Source: Microbispora sp. ZYX-F-249 (GTDB lineage: Bacteria; Actinomycetota; Actinomycetes; Streptosporangiales; Streptosporangiaceae). From it: a stretch of 64,000 bases of DNA. Location of the stretch: contig NZ_JBDJAW010000034.1 in assembly GCF_039649665.1 (NCBI RefSeq), positions 20,270 to 84,269 of the forward strand. The letters run 5' to 3'. Of the stretch, positions 17,989 to 28,137 are shown in pieces; the first letter of the stretch is position 1, and each line of letters begins with the position of its first letter. The position numbers and the translations under genes are program-made. The notes under the pieces were generated by a model. The model had not been told where the DNA came from. It saw nothing but the letters and a program-made list of their open reading frames with translations, and searched no databases.

Positions 17989-18018
17989 TTTGCGTGAGCG
18001 CAAAGATTCTGCGACAGT
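17989..18018 (+). promoter_or_regulatory. Leaderless TetR promoter with operator palindrome (AKR/TetR divergent region)
   Basis: TTGCGT (17990-17995) and GACAGT (18013-18018) are 17 bases apart, and GTG 18025 follows six bases later without a ribosome site. The perfect palindrome TTTGCG-TGAG-CGCAAA (17989-18004) covers the -35 box. It is 123 bases from the aldo/keto reductase start, so a TetR bound here could control both genes. Confidence 0.6.
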
Positions 18019-18024
18019 GGGACG

Positions 18025-18681
18025 GTGACGGCAGGACGGACGGGGCTGCGCGAGCAGAAGAAGCAGGCCACCCGGCAGGCGTTGCGCGAGGCGGCGTGGC
18101 GGCTGGCTCTCGAACGCGGCCCGGACAACGTGCGGGTCGACGACATAGCCGAGGCCGCCGGAGTCTCGCCGAGGACCTACAACAACTACTACTCGAGCCG
18201 TGAACAGGCGATCGTCGCCGCGGTCACCGCCGAACGCGAGTCCCGGGTGGCGGCGGCGATCGCCGCTCGCCCGGACGACGTCCGCCTGGCCGACGCCGTC
18301 GCCGACGCGATCGTGGAGCAGTACACCGACCCCGGCGCGCAGGACGGCGACGCGCTGCTGTTGATCACCACAAGTCCCGCGCTGCGCGAGGCGTTCGTCG
18401 ATGCCGCCGCCGCGATCGAACACCCCCTCACCGACGCGATCGCCGGCCGCCTCGGCGACGCCCATCGGGACACCGCCCGCGTGCTCGCGGCGAGCGTCGC
18501 CGCCGCGGTCCGGGTCGCGCTCGACCGGTGGGTGGGAAGCCCGGCCGCCGCCTCCTCCGTCGCCGGCGGGCTCGTCGTGCCCTCCGGCTCGCTACCCGGC
18601 CTGCTCCGCGCCGCGCTCGCCCCGCTCGCCCCCGCGCTCGACGCGGCCGAACGACGTGCGGCCCCCGCCCGGCACGACTAG
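18025..18681 (+). CDS. TetR-family regulator
   Basis: The 218-residue protein starts TAGRTGLREQKKQATRQAL and has the HTH at about residues 25-60 (VDDIAEAAGVSPRTYNNYYSSRE). The acyltransferase-like C-terminal block PLTDAIAGRLG is common in actinobacterial TetRs. It is divergent from the aldo/keto reductase and convergent (4-base overlap) with the SDR gene. The palindrome at its own promoter suggests autorepression. Confidence 0.9.
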   Translation: MTAGRTGLREQKKQATRQALREAAWRLALERGPDNVRVDDIAEAAGVSPRTYNNYYSSREQAIVAAVTAERESRVAAAIAARPDDVRLADAVADAIVEQYTDPGAQDGDALLLITTSPALREAFVDAAAAIEHPLTDAIAGRLGDAHRDTARVLAASVAAAVRVALDRWVGSPAAASSVAGGLVVPSGSLPGLLRAALAPLAPALDAAERRAAPARHD

Positions 18682-19433
18682 AGCCCGCCGTCGACGTTCA
18701 GCACGGCCCCGGTGACGTAGGACGCCCGGTCCGACAGCAGCCACGCGACCGCCTCGGCGATCTCCTCCGGCCTGCCGGGGCGTCCCATCGGGATCCGCGC
18801 CGCGACCCGCCGCGCCCGTCCCGGCTCACCCGCCCGGGCGTGGATCGTGGTGTCGATCGTCCCGGGAGAGACGGCGTTCACCCGGATGCCCGCGGGGGCG
18901 AGCTCCCGGGCCAGGCCCACGGTCAGCGTCTCGACCGCGGCCTTGGTCGCGGCGTAGGCGACGTACTCGTGCGGGGAACCGGTGCGCGCCGCGACGGAGG
19001 AGACGTTGACGATCACCGGGCCGCTCTCCGGCGCGGCCGTCCTGCCGGTCCAGCGCCGCGCCGCCTCCCGGCACAGCCGCACCGGTGCCAGGAGGTTCAC
19101 CTCGGTGACCCGCCGCAGGTCGGCGTCGGTCAGCTCGGTGAACGGCCCGAGCCTGCCGGTCACCCCCGCGTTGTTCACCAGCCCAGTGACGTCGCCGGCG
19201 GACTCGGCCAGCTCGAACAGCCGCTCCGGCGCGTCCTCCTCGGTCACGTCGAGCCGTACGCCGCGGACGAGGGCGCCGCGACGGCCGAGGTCGTCCTCCA
19301 GCGCCTTGGCGTCGGCATCGGAGTCCGAGTGGGTGAAGACGACTCCGAACCCGTCCGCGCACAGCCGCTCGACCGTGCACCGGCCGATGCCGCGCGTCCC
19401 TCCGGTGACGACGACGATCGGTCGTGAGGTCAT
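18678..19433 (-). CDS. Short-chain dehydrogenase/reductase (3-oxoacyl-ACP reductase-like)
   Basis: The 251-residue SDR has [13 protein letters not shown] (cofactor glycines), NNAG, and a catalytic Ser in [11 protein letters not shown] with Tyr-x3-Lys (YAATK). The end is [14 protein letters not shown]. It reduces a keto group using NAD(P)H. ATG 19433 has AAAGGA 7 bases upstream and overlaps the stop of the beta-hydroxyacid dehydrogenase gene (ATGA), so the two form one coupled unit and may act on successive intermediates of a hydroxy/keto-acid pathway. Confidence 0.92.
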   Translation of the reverse strand: MTSRPIVVVTGGTRGIGRCTVERLCADGFGVVFTHSDSDADAKALEDDLGRRGALVRGVRLDVTEEDAPERLFELAESAGDVTGLVNNAGVTGRLGPFTELTDADLRRVTEVNLLAPVRLCREAARRWTGRTAAPESGPVIVNVSSVAARTGSPHEYVAYAATKAAVETLTVGLARELAPAGIRVNAVSPGTIDTTIHARAGEPGRARRVAARIPMGRPGRPEEIAEAVAWLLSDRASYVTGAVLNVDGGL

Positions 19434-20317
19434 CCGCTTGTCCTTTCTCCGTGTGTCCTGGCCTCGATCGCGTGGACGACGGCGGCCATGTCCAGGCCTG
19501 CGTGGCCCAGTGCGACGGTCTCGCCGAACAGGGCGTGGCAGACGTCCAGCAGCGGGGAGGCGATGCCGGCCTCCCGCGCGGCCTCGGCGATGAGCCGGTT
19601 GTTCTTCAGCACGTCGGCGATGGCGGCCTGGGCGGTGAAGTCGCGCCCGGCCAGCTTGACCGCCTTCACCCGCGACACGTCGCTGGCCATCTGGCCCGAG
19701 TTGAGCACGTCCACGAGCATCCCGAGGTCGAGCCCGTGGCGCTCGCCGAAGTGCAGCGACTCCGCCAGACCGGTGACCGTCGTGATCAGGAAGATGTTGA
19801 CCGCGAGCTTGGTCAGCAGCGCCCCGGGCGCCGGCCCGCACACCACCGTCTTGGCGCACATCGGCGCGAGCAGCGGGCGGACCTCCTCCACGGTTTCGGG
19901 CCGGCCGGCCAGCATCGCCACCAGCCGCCCCTGCTCGGCGGGCACCCGGGAGCCGGAGATCGGCGCCTCGGCGTAGCGGCCTCCGGCCGCGAGCACATCG
20001 GCCTCCAGCCCGGCCGAGTAGCCCGGGGAGGTGGTGCCCATGTGGACCACGACCCGGCCCGCGACGTTGCGGGCGAAGCCGGGCGTGCCGCGCTCCAGCA
20101 CCGCGTCGGCCGCGGACTCGTCGGCCAGCATGAGGAGCACCACCCGCGCCCGCCGGAACACCTCGGCCGCGCTGCCCGCCACCCGCGCGCCCGCGGCGCG
20201 CAGCGGCTCGCTCCTGGCGGCCGTGCGGTTCCACACCACGAGGGGGGTTCCCGCGCGGGCCAGGTTGAGGGCCATGGGCTGCCCCATGATCCCGAGACCG
20301 ACGAAACCCACGTCCAT
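19430..20317 (-). CDS. NAD(P)-dependent beta-hydroxyacid dehydrogenase (3-hydroxyisobutyrate dehydrogenase-like)
   Basis: The 295-residue protein shows the N-terminal [20 protein letters not shown] dinucleotide fold, the substrate-binding [13 protein letters not shown], and the catalytic Lys in [23 protein letters not shown]...[13 protein letters not shown] follows. It belongs to the group of hydroxyisobutyrate, tartronate semialdehyde and glyoxylate reductases or imine-reductase-like relatives. ATG 20317 has GGGAGG 7 bases upstream. It is the first gene of a pair with the SDR. Confidence 0.9.
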   Translation of the reverse strand: MDVGFVGLGIMGQPMALNLARAGTPLVVWNRTAARSEPLRAAGARVAGSAAEVFRRARVVLLMLADESAADAVLERGTPGFARNVAGRVVVHMGTTSPGYSAGLEADVLAAGGRYAEAPISGSRVPAEQGRLVAMLAGRPETVEEVRPLLAPMCAKTVVCGPAPGALLTKLAVNIFLITTVTGLAESLHFGERHGLDLGMLVDVLNSGQMASDVSRVKAVKLAGRDFTAQAAIADVLKNNRLIAEAAREAGIASPLLDVCHALFGETVALGHAGLDMAAVVHAIEARTHGERTSG

Positions 20318-20400
20318 CCGATCGCCTCCCGCGCCCGTCCCGTGCCGGCCCGGCGGCACGCCGGGGACCGTTGTAGCCCAGCGCGCGGCGACGGTCTTGA

Positions 20401-21612
<1,212 letters not shown>

Positions 21613-21615
21613 GCC

Positions 21616-22653
21616 TCACCGCAGCAGCGCGTCGGCCTTCTCCAGCACCGCGCCCGCGCCGACGCCGGTGGCGCAGCGGAAGTCGATGGGGCAGTCCAGA
21701 TGCGGGCAGGGACTGCAGGCGGCGTCTCCGCGGGCGATCGGATGCCGCCCTCCCGGGTGGCTCCACCGCACCGGGTCGCCCGACAGGAACACGGTGACGC
21801 TGGGCGTGCCCGTCGCCGCGGCCAGGTGGGCGACCCCGGTGTCGCCGCTGACCAGGAGCGCCGCCCGGCGCAGCAGCGCGGCGTACGTCCCGAGGCCGGT
21901 GCGCCCGGCGAGGTCGGCGGCCGGACGGCGCATGGCGGCGCGGACCTCGGCGGTCAGGGCCGCCTCGGCGGCGACGCCGCTGAGGAGGACGCGCAGCCCG
22001 CGCCCGGCGAGCCCGTCGGCGACGGCCGCGAACCGCTCGGCGGGCCAGCGCCTGCTGGGCGAGGACGCCCCGGGGTGGACCACGGCGTACGTGCCCGGCC
22101 GCAGCCGGCGCCGCTCCATGAGCGCGGCGAGGCGGCGCAGATCGGCCGGCCGTTCCGGGAACTCCAGGCGGGCCGGGTTCCCCGGCAGCGGCACCCCGAG
22201 ATGCCGCATGAGCAGCAGGTGCCGCCAGACCTCGTGCTCGGCGCGGGGATAGGGCAGCCACCATTCGCCGAGGCCCCCCGGGGCGCCGAAGCCGCCCGTG
22301 CGCACCCCCAGCCGGGCGGTCACCTCCCGGGCCGCCGCGTTGTCGCCGTACGCCTGGACGGCGAGGTCGAACCGCGGCGCGGACCGCAGGAACGCGCGCA
22401 GGGCCGGGCCGTCCACCGGCCGGTCGGGGATGCCGGGGTAGCCGGGGAAGGGCAGCAGGCCGTCCACGTAGGCGCCCATCCGCTCCACCACCGGCGCCGT
22501 CTCCGCCCAGGTGACCACGGTCACCCGGACGTCGGGCCGGGCGCGGCGCAGCGCCCGCAGCGCGGGCACGGTGCACAGCAGGTCGCCCAGGCCCACGCGG
22601 AGCCGTACGATCGCGACCTCGGCCACCCGGCGGTCGGCGAGCGGAGCGCGCAC
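21616..22653 (-). CDS. GT9-family glycosyltransferase (heptosyltransferase-like)
   Basis: The 345-residue GT-B enzyme has VRLRVGLGDLLCTVPALRAL at the N-terminus, VVHPGASSPSRRWPAERFA at the nucleotide-sugar site, and the donor-binding GDTGVAHLAAATGTPSV motif. The C-terminus holds a Cys cluster, CSPCPHLDCPIDFRC. The family transfers heptose-like sugars onto glycolipids or glycans; in Gram-positive actinomycetes the acceptor is unknown. It starts 9 bp after the ThDP enzyme's stop on the same strand, and so may share its transcript although no functional tie is apparent. Confidence 0.88.
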   Translation of the reverse strand: MRAPLADRRVAEVAIVRLRVGLGDLLCTVPALRALRRARPDVRVTVVTWAETAPVVERMGAYVDGLLPFPGYPGIPDRPVDGPALRAFLRSAPRFDLAVQAYGDNAAAREVTARLGVRTGGFGAPGGLGEWWLPYPRAEHEVWRHLLLMRHLGVPLPGNPARLEFPERPADLRRLAALMERRRLRPGTYAVVHPGASSPSRRWPAERFAAVADGLAGRGLRVLLSGVAAEAALTAEVRAAMRRPAADLAGRTGLGTYAALLRRAALLVSGDTGVAHLAAATGTPSVTVFLSGDPVRWSHPGGRHPIARGDAACSPCPHLDCPIDFRCATGVGAGAVLEKADALLR

Positions 22654-22662
22654 GGCCGGGGC

Positions 22663-24429
22663 CTACGACAGCAGCTCGTTGATCTTGTCGCGGGCCACCG
22701 TGGCGAGGACGCCGGCCTTGTGCGGCTGCCCGCGCAGGAACGCCTCGGTGAAGTGCTTGGCCTGCTCGTACTTGACCTTGCCCGGCATGGGCGGCTCGTT
22801 GGGATTGACGTCGCAGTCCACCAGGGCCGGGCCGTCGTGCGCCAGCGCCTCGCGGATCGCGCCCGGCAGGTCCACCGGGTTCTTGATCTTCGCGCCGTAC
22901 GCCCCGCAGGCGCGGGCCCAGGCGGAGAAGTCGGCCTCCGGCTGCCGGTGCCGCACGGCGTACTCCGGGTAGCCGAGGATGATCTGCTCCCACAGGATCT
23001 GCCCGTAGCTGTTGTTGTTGTTGACCACGACCTTGATGGGCAGCTCGTGCCGCACGGCGGTGAGGAAGTCGGCCATGAGCATGGCGAAGCCCCCGTCGCC
23101 CACGAAGGCGATCACCTGCCGGCCGGGGAAGGCGTGCTGCATCCCGACGGCGTACGGCAGGCCCGGGGCCATCGTGGCGAGGTTGCCCGACAGGTAGAAC
23201 TCCCGTCCGCCGCGGATCGTCCAGTGGCGCGCGGCCCACGTCGCGATGGTCCCGGAGTCGCAGGTCAGGACGGCGTCGTCGGCGGCGGCGTCGTCGACGC
23301 AGCCCATGAGGTACTGCGGCGCGATGGGGTCGCGCGAGGGGTCCTGCAGCGCCTTCATCTCCGAGCGCCAGGCGTCCATCTTGCGCTGGTACTTCTCCAG
23401 GAACGTCCGGTCCTTCGCCGGGTCGAGCATGGGCAGCAGTGCCTGCAACCCCAGTTTCGCGTCGGCGGCGACCGGGGCCTGCGTGGGCCGGCGGATGCCG
23501 AGCAGGGTGGGATCGGCGTCGATCTGCACCACCCGGGCCTGCCCGGCGGGCGGCAGGTACTTCGCATAGGGGAAGGACGTGCCGACCATGACCAGCGTGT
23601 CGCACTCCTCCATGAGCTCCTCGCTCGGCGCGGTGCCGAGCAGTCCGAGCCCGCCGGTGGTGAGCGGGTGGTCGTCGGGCACCACGAACTTGCCGGGGAG
23701 GGTCTTCACGATCGGGCTCGCCAGCTTCTCGGCGACCGCCAGCACCTCCTCGCGGGCGTGCCGGGCGCCGACGCCGACGAGCATGGCGATCCGCTCGCCC
23801 TGCCGCAGCACCTCGGCCGCCCTGGTCAGGTCCTCCTCCGCGGGCCGCAGCGGCGGGAGAGCGCAGGTCGGCAGGCTCGCGGGCGGGCTGCCCGGCCCGA
23901 CGTGCCGGTAGGGGTCCTCGCTCACGGACGCCACCTGGATGTCGTTGGGGAAGGTCAGGTGTGACACCGTCCGCTTGGCCAGCGCGTTGCGCACCGCGAG
24001 GTCCACCACGCCGGGCATCTGCTGCGGATTGGTGACCATCAGGTTGTAGGCGGCCAGGTCCTGGTAGAGGCGGTCGAGGTGGACCTCCTGCTGGTAGTGG
24101 GTGCCCAGCACCGAGGTCTCCTGCATGCCCGTCAGGGCCAGCACGGGCACGTGGTCGAGCTTCGCGTCGTACAACCCGTTGAGCAGGTGGATCGCGCCCG
24201 GCCCGGAGGTCGCGGCGCACACGCCGAGACGGCCGGTCGCCTTCGCGTAGCCGGTCGCCATGAACGCGGCCGCCTCCTCGTGGTGCACGAGGATGAACCG
24301 CAGCCTGTCCCGGTGCCGGCGGAAGCCCTCCATCAGGCCGTTGATCCCGTCTCCCGGGAGCCCGAAGATCGTGTCGACCCCCCACTCCACCAGCCGCCGG
24401 GCCAGGCTCTCACCCACGATCTCGGTCAT
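22663..24429 (-). CDS. Thiamine diphosphate-dependent enzyme, pyruvate oxidase/acetolactate synthase-like
   Basis: The 588-residue protein has the three domains of the POX/ALS superfamily. The N-terminal Pyr domain (about 5-175) has the catalytic Glu in VHHEEAAAFMATGYAK. The central domain has VVGTS-type strands. The C-terminal PP domain has the ThDP motif from GDGGFAML to NNNNSYG (about 430-460). Nearest functional types are pyruvate oxidase/dehydrogenase (PoxB-like), acting on 2-ketoacids. ATG 24429 has GGAGG 6 bases upstream. A paralogue with the same GLPGDGING opening lies at 28127; together they bracket the FAD/Fe-S oxidoreductase. Confidence 0.88.
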   Translation of the reverse strand: MTEIVGESLARRLVEWGVDTIFGLPGDGINGLMEGFRRHRDRLRFILVHHEEAAAFMATGYAKATGRLGVCAATSGPGAIHLLNGLYDAKLDHVPVLALTGMQETSVLGTHYQQEVHLDRLYQDLAAYNLMVTNPQQMPGVVDLAVRNALAKRTVSHLTFPNDIQVASVSEDPYRHVGPGSPPASLPTCALPPLRPAEEDLTRAAEVLRQGERIAMLVGVGARHAREEVLAVAEKLASPIVKTLPGKFVVPDDHPLTTGGLGLLGTAPSEELMEECDTLVMVGTSFPYAKYLPPAGQARVVQIDADPTLLGIRRPTQAPVAADAKLGLQALLPMLDPAKDRTFLEKYQRKMDAWRSEMKALQDPSRDPIAPQYLMGCVDDAAADDAVLTCDSGTIATWAARHWTIRGGREFYLSGNLATMAPGLPYAVGMQHAFPGRQVIAFVGDGGFAMLMADFLTAVRHELPIKVVVNNNNSYGQILWEQIILGYPEYAVRHRQPEADFSAWARACGAYGAKIKNPVDLPGAIREALAHDGPALVDCDVNPNEPPMPGKVKYEQAKHFTEAFLRGQPHKAGVLATVARDKINELLS

Positions 24430-24482
24430 GTCCGCCTCCGGATGGCAAATGAGCCGTACGGGGACCGCGGCGCCCGCGGCCC

Positions 24483-24692
24483 TCAGCGCGTCGCGGCCCG
24501 GTGGCCGTGCCTCCAGCCGAGGCCGTAGGCGGCGGCGAGGGCGGCGGCGACTGCGAGCGGCTTCGGAGACGACACGGCCGACTTCGCCTGCTTCCAAGCG
24601 CCCTTCGGGTCGGCCACCGCCCCCGCGACGCTGCCGATCGCCGACGCCACGGTGTCACCCGCGTTCTTCAGGGCGTTGCTCTGCACGTTCAT
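24483..24692 (-). CDS. Small single-span membrane protein, hypothetical
   Basis: A 69-residue product with a polar N-half (NVQSNALKNAGDTVASAIG...) and one C-terminal hydrophobic stretch (KPLAVAAALAAAYGLGW) ending in a basic tail (RHGHRAATR), so it is probably inserted with the tail on the cytoplasmic side or is tail-anchored. ATG 24692 has GGAG 6 bases upstream. It lies 53 bp upstream of the ThDP enzyme on the same strand. The tail pattern (Ser-Pro, Ala-rich helix, Arg-rich end) is similar in kind to the C-terminus of the FAD/Fe-S oxidoreductase across the divergent region. Function unknown. Confidence 0.65.
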   Translation of the reverse strand: MNVQSNALKNAGDTVASAIGSVAGAVADPKGAWKQAKSAVSSPKPLAVAAALAAAYGLGWRHGHRAATR

Positions 24693-24963
24693 GATCGACT
24701 CCGGCATCGAACGGCTCGCCCCGGGTGCCCTTCCCGCCCCCCGTACGCGTAAACGAAACGGCAGGTCATGGCGGCTTTGTCCGCGGCAGACCCGGACCTC
24801 GCAGGCTCGCATGGGCGAATCCCCGCCGCGCTTTTACCCGCTCCCGCGGTCCTGCCCGCGCTCGGCGGGAACGGTCGCGCGGAGGACCGCCGCAGACGCC
24901 ACCGCGCACGCGCCGTCGTAGGCACGGTTCCGGCGGTCCGGCGAGATCCGCGAGGAGGCGGAC

Positions 24964-27900
24964 ATGACCCGCGTCTTCCCGAGAGCGGGGCCGTCGGCGC
25001 CGCCCCGTGCGTGGCCGGGGGCGGCGGAGGCCAGGAATCCGCCGCTGCCTCCGTACGCCGGGGAGCTGCGCGACCGGCTCGCCCAGGCCGTCGCGGGCGA
25101 GGTCGGGTTCGGCGGCGGCGACCGGGCCATGTACGCCTACGACGCGTCCGTCTACCGGCAGGTGCCGGTCGGCGTGCTCACACCCAGGGACGCCGCCGAC
25201 GTCGAGGCCGCGCTGGAGGTGTGCCGCCGATTCGGCGCTCCCGTGCTCGCCCGCGGCTGCGGCACCTCGCTGACCGGACAGGCCGTCAACGGGGCCGTGG
25301 TGTTCGACTTCACCCGCCACATGGACCGCATCGCCGAGCTCGCTCCCATGCGCCGCGCCGCGCGGGTGCAGCCCGGCGTCATCTGCGATCAGCTCAGGGA
25401 CGCCGCCGCGCCGTACGGCCTGACCTTCGGCCCGGACCCCGCGACCCACGACCACGCCACGATCGGCGGCATGGTCGGCAACAACTCCTGCGGCACCCAC
25501 TCGCTGACGGCGGGCAAGACCGTCGACAACATCGAGGAGCTGGAGATCGTCACCTACGACGGCACCCGCATGCGGGTCGGCGCCACCGGCGAGGACGAGC
25601 TGGCGTGCGTCATCGCGGCCGGCGGGCGGCGGGGCGCCGTCTACGCCGGGCTGCGCCACATCCGCGACACCTACGCCGACGCGATCCGCCGGGGTCTGCC
25701 CGACATCCCCCGCCGGGTGTCCGGCTACAACCTCGACGCCCTGCTGCCGGAGAACGGCTTCAACGTCGCGCGGGCGCTCGTGGGCTCGGAGGGCACGCTG
25801 GCGCTGACCCTCGACGCGACCTGCCGGCTGGTGCGGCTGCCGCCCCGCCGCGCGCTCGTCGTGCTCGGCTACCCCGACATCCCCTCCTCGGGCGACGACG
25901 TGCCCTGGCTGCTGCGGTTCGGGGCCATCGGGCTGGAGTTCACCAGCCGCCATGTTGTGGCCAACCTCCGCGCCAAGGGCTTCCGCTTCGGCGGCGAGGA
26001 CCTGTTGCCGCCCGGCCGGGCGTGGCTGCTGATGGAGTTCGGCGGCGAGACGCAGCGCGAGGCCGACGCGCGGGCCGCGCGGCTGGTCCGCGCCGCGCGG
26101 ACGCGCCCGCACGGCCCGAGCTGCAGGTTCTACGACGACCCGGCCGACGAGAGCGCGGTGTGGGAGATCCGGCGCCACTCGGCGGGCACCGCTCGCATGC
26201 CGATCGGGCTCGGCGGCCACGGCGGCTGGCCCAACTGGGAGGACGCCGCCGTCCACCCGGACGTCCTCGGGCCCTACCTGCGCGACTTCCTGCGCCTGCT
26301 CGACCGGCACGGCTACGACGCCGTCTTCTACGGCCACTGGGGACAGGGGTGCGTCCACAGCCGCATCGACTTCGACCTGCGCGGCCTCGACGGCGTCCGG
26401 GCCTTCCGGCGGTTCATGGAGGAGGCCGCCGACCTCGTCGGCGCGTACGGCGGGTCGCTGTCGGGGGAGCACGGCGACGGTCATGGGCGGGCCGAGCTGT
26501 GGCCGCGCATGTTCCCGCCCGAGCTGATGCGGGCCTTCGAGGAGTTCAAGCGCGTCTGGGACCCCGACGGCCGGATGAACCCGCACAAGCTGATCGACCC
26601 CTACCCGCTGGACGCCCACCTGCGTGAGGGCCCGGCGTACCGCCCGCGCGACCTGGAGCACGTGTTCGGCTACCCGCTCGACGGCGGCAGCTTCACCGAG
26701 GCGGCCGGCCGCTGCTTCGGGGTGGGCAAGTGCCGCCACCTGTCCGGCGGGGTGATGTGCCCGAGCTTCATGGTGACCCGCGAGGAGAAGCACTCCACCC
26801 GGGGCCGGGCCCGGCTGCTGCAGGAGATGGCCGAGAGCGCGGGCCCCGTCGAGGGGCGCTGGCGCAGCGAGGCCGTACGCGAGGCCCTCGACCTCTGCCT
26901 GGCCTGCAAGGGGTGCAGGAGCGACTGCCCGGTGAAGGTGGACATGGCCACTTACAAGGCCGAGTTCCTCCACCACTACTACGCCGGCCGGCCGCGGCCC
27001 CGGCAGGCGTACGCGCTGGGGCTCGTCGACGTGTGGGCCCGGCTGGCCTCGCGCGTCCCGCGCCTGGCCAACGCCGTCACCCACGCGCCGGCGCTCGGCC
27101 GGCTGGTCAAACTGGCCGCCGGGATCGCGCCGGAGCGCGACGCGCCGCGCTTCGCGCCCCGCACGTTCCGCCACCTCATGGCGGGTCACGTGCCGCGCAA
27201 CCCGGACGGGCCGCCCGTCCTGCTGTGGCCGGACACCTTCACCGAGCACTTCCAGCCGGAGGTGGGAGTCGCGGCCGTGGACGTCCTGGAGTCCGCCGGG
27301 TTCCACGTCATCGTGCCCGAGGGCCCGCTGTGCTGCGGCCGCCCGCTGTACGACTACGGGATGCTCACGCTCGCCCGGCGCTACCTGCGCCGGGTGCTCG
27401 ACGTGGTCGGCCCGCTCGTCGAGGCCGGGATCCCGGTGGTCGGCCTGGAGCCGAGCTGCCTGGCGGTCTTCCGCGACGAGCTGACCAACCTGCTGCCCGA
27501 CGACCTCGACGCGGGGAGGCTGCACGCGAACAGCTACCTGCTGTCGGAGTTCCTCACGCGGCACGCGCCGCACTGGCCGCCGCCCCGGCTGCGGCGCGGG
27601 GCGCTCGTCCAGGTGCACTGTCACCATCACGCGGTGATGGGCTTCGAGGCCGAACGCGCGCTGCTGCGCGACATGGGGCTGGAGGTGGAGATCCCGGACT
27701 CCGGATGCTGCGGCATGGCCGGCGGCTTCGGCTACGAGGCGGGCGAGCATTACGCGGTCTCGATGGCGGCGGGGGAGCGGGTGCTGCTCCCGAAGGTGCG
27801 CGCCGCCGACCCCGGCACGCTGATCGTCGCGGACGGGTTCAGCTGCCGCGGACAGATCATCGCCGGCACCGGCCGCAGGCCCCTGCACCTGGCTGAGGTG

Positions 27901-28137
27901 CTCGCGCTCGCGATCCGCGAGGGCGAACTCGGGCCGGCCGGCCACGCCGTCGACGGCGCCGTCGAAAGCGCTGTCGAAAGCGCTGCCGAGCATGCCGCCG
28001 GTGACGGAGCCGGCGAACGTGAGAGCCCGCGCGCGCTCGTCGCCGTCGGCGCGGGGGCGGCCGTCGCCGTCGCGGCGGCACTCGCCGCCAGGCGGCGCGC
28101 ACGCGTTTCATCGAGGGAGGCCCATCATGGGCGATGA
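24964..28137 (+). CDS. FAD-linked oxidoreductase fused to 4Fe-4S/CCG domains (D-lactate/glycolate dehydrogenase-like) with C-terminal hydrophobic tail
   Basis: The 1057-residue protein has an FAD_binding_4 domain (about 40-260: VLARGCGTSLTGQ, GGMVGNNSCGTHS), an FAD-oxidase C-terminal domain with SGEHGDGHGR (about 290-550), an iron-sulfur region (CFGVGKC, MCP, then CLACKGCRSDCP near 645) and two CCG motifs (LCCGRPLYDYG, SGCCGMAGGFG). This is the plan of D-2-hydroxyacid dehydrogenases that pass electrons to quinone. Unusually the last 35 residues form a hydrophobic helix with a basic end, which could anchor it to the membrane. ATG 24964 follows GAGGAGG. Its last 11 bases overlap the second ThDP gene. 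It would make pyruvate from D-lactate, or an analogous ketoacid. Confidence 0.88.
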   Translation: MTRVFPRAGPSAPPRAWPGAAEARNPPLPPYAGELRDRLAQAVAGEVGFGGGDRAMYAYDASVYRQVPVGVLTPRDAADVEAALEVCRRFGAPVLARGCGTSLTGQAVNGAVVFDFTRHMDRIAELAPMRRAARVQPGVICDQLRDAAAPYGLTFGPDPATHDHATIGGMVGNNSCGTHSLTAGKTVDNIEELEIVTYDGTRMRVGATGEDELACVIAAGGRRGAVYAGLRHIRDTYADAIRRGLPDIPRRVSGYNLDALLPENGFNVARALVGSEGTLALTLDATCRLVRLPPRRALVVLGYPDIPSSGDDVPWLLRFGAIGLEFTSRHVVANLRAKGFRFGGEDLLPPGRAWLLMEFGGETQREADARAARLVRAARTRPHGPSCRFYDDPADESAVWEIRRHSAGTARMPIGLGGHGGWPNWEDAAVHPDVLGPYLRDFLRLLDRHGYDAVFYGHWGQGCVHSRIDFDLRGLDGVRAFRRFMEEAADLVGAYGGSLSGEHGDGHGRAELWPRMFPPELMRAFEEFKRVWDPDGRMNPHKLIDPYPLDAHLREGPAYRPRDLEHVFGYPLDGGSFTEAAGRCFGVGKCRHLSGGVMCPSFMVTREEKHSTRGRARLLQEMAESAGPVEGRWRSEAVREALDLCLACKGCRSDCPVKVDMATYKAEFLHHYYAGRPRPRQAYALGLVDVWARLASRVPRLANAVTHAPALGRLVKLAAGIAPERDAPRFAPRTFRHLMAGHVPRNPDGPPVLLWPDTFTEHFQPEVGVAAVDVLESAGFHVIVPEGPLCCGRPLYDYGMLTLARRYLRRVLDVVGPLVEAGIPVVGLEPSCLAVFRDELTNLLPDDLDAGRLHANSYLLSEFLTRHAPHWPPPRLRRGALVQVHCHHHAVMGFEAERALLRDMGLEVEIPDSGCCGMAGGFGYEAGEHYAVSMAAGERVLLPKVRAADPGTLIVADGFSCRGQIIAGTGRRPLHLAEVLALAIREGELGPAGHAVDGAVESAVESAAEHAAGDGAGERESPRALVAVGAGAAVAVAAALAARRRARVSSREAHHGR

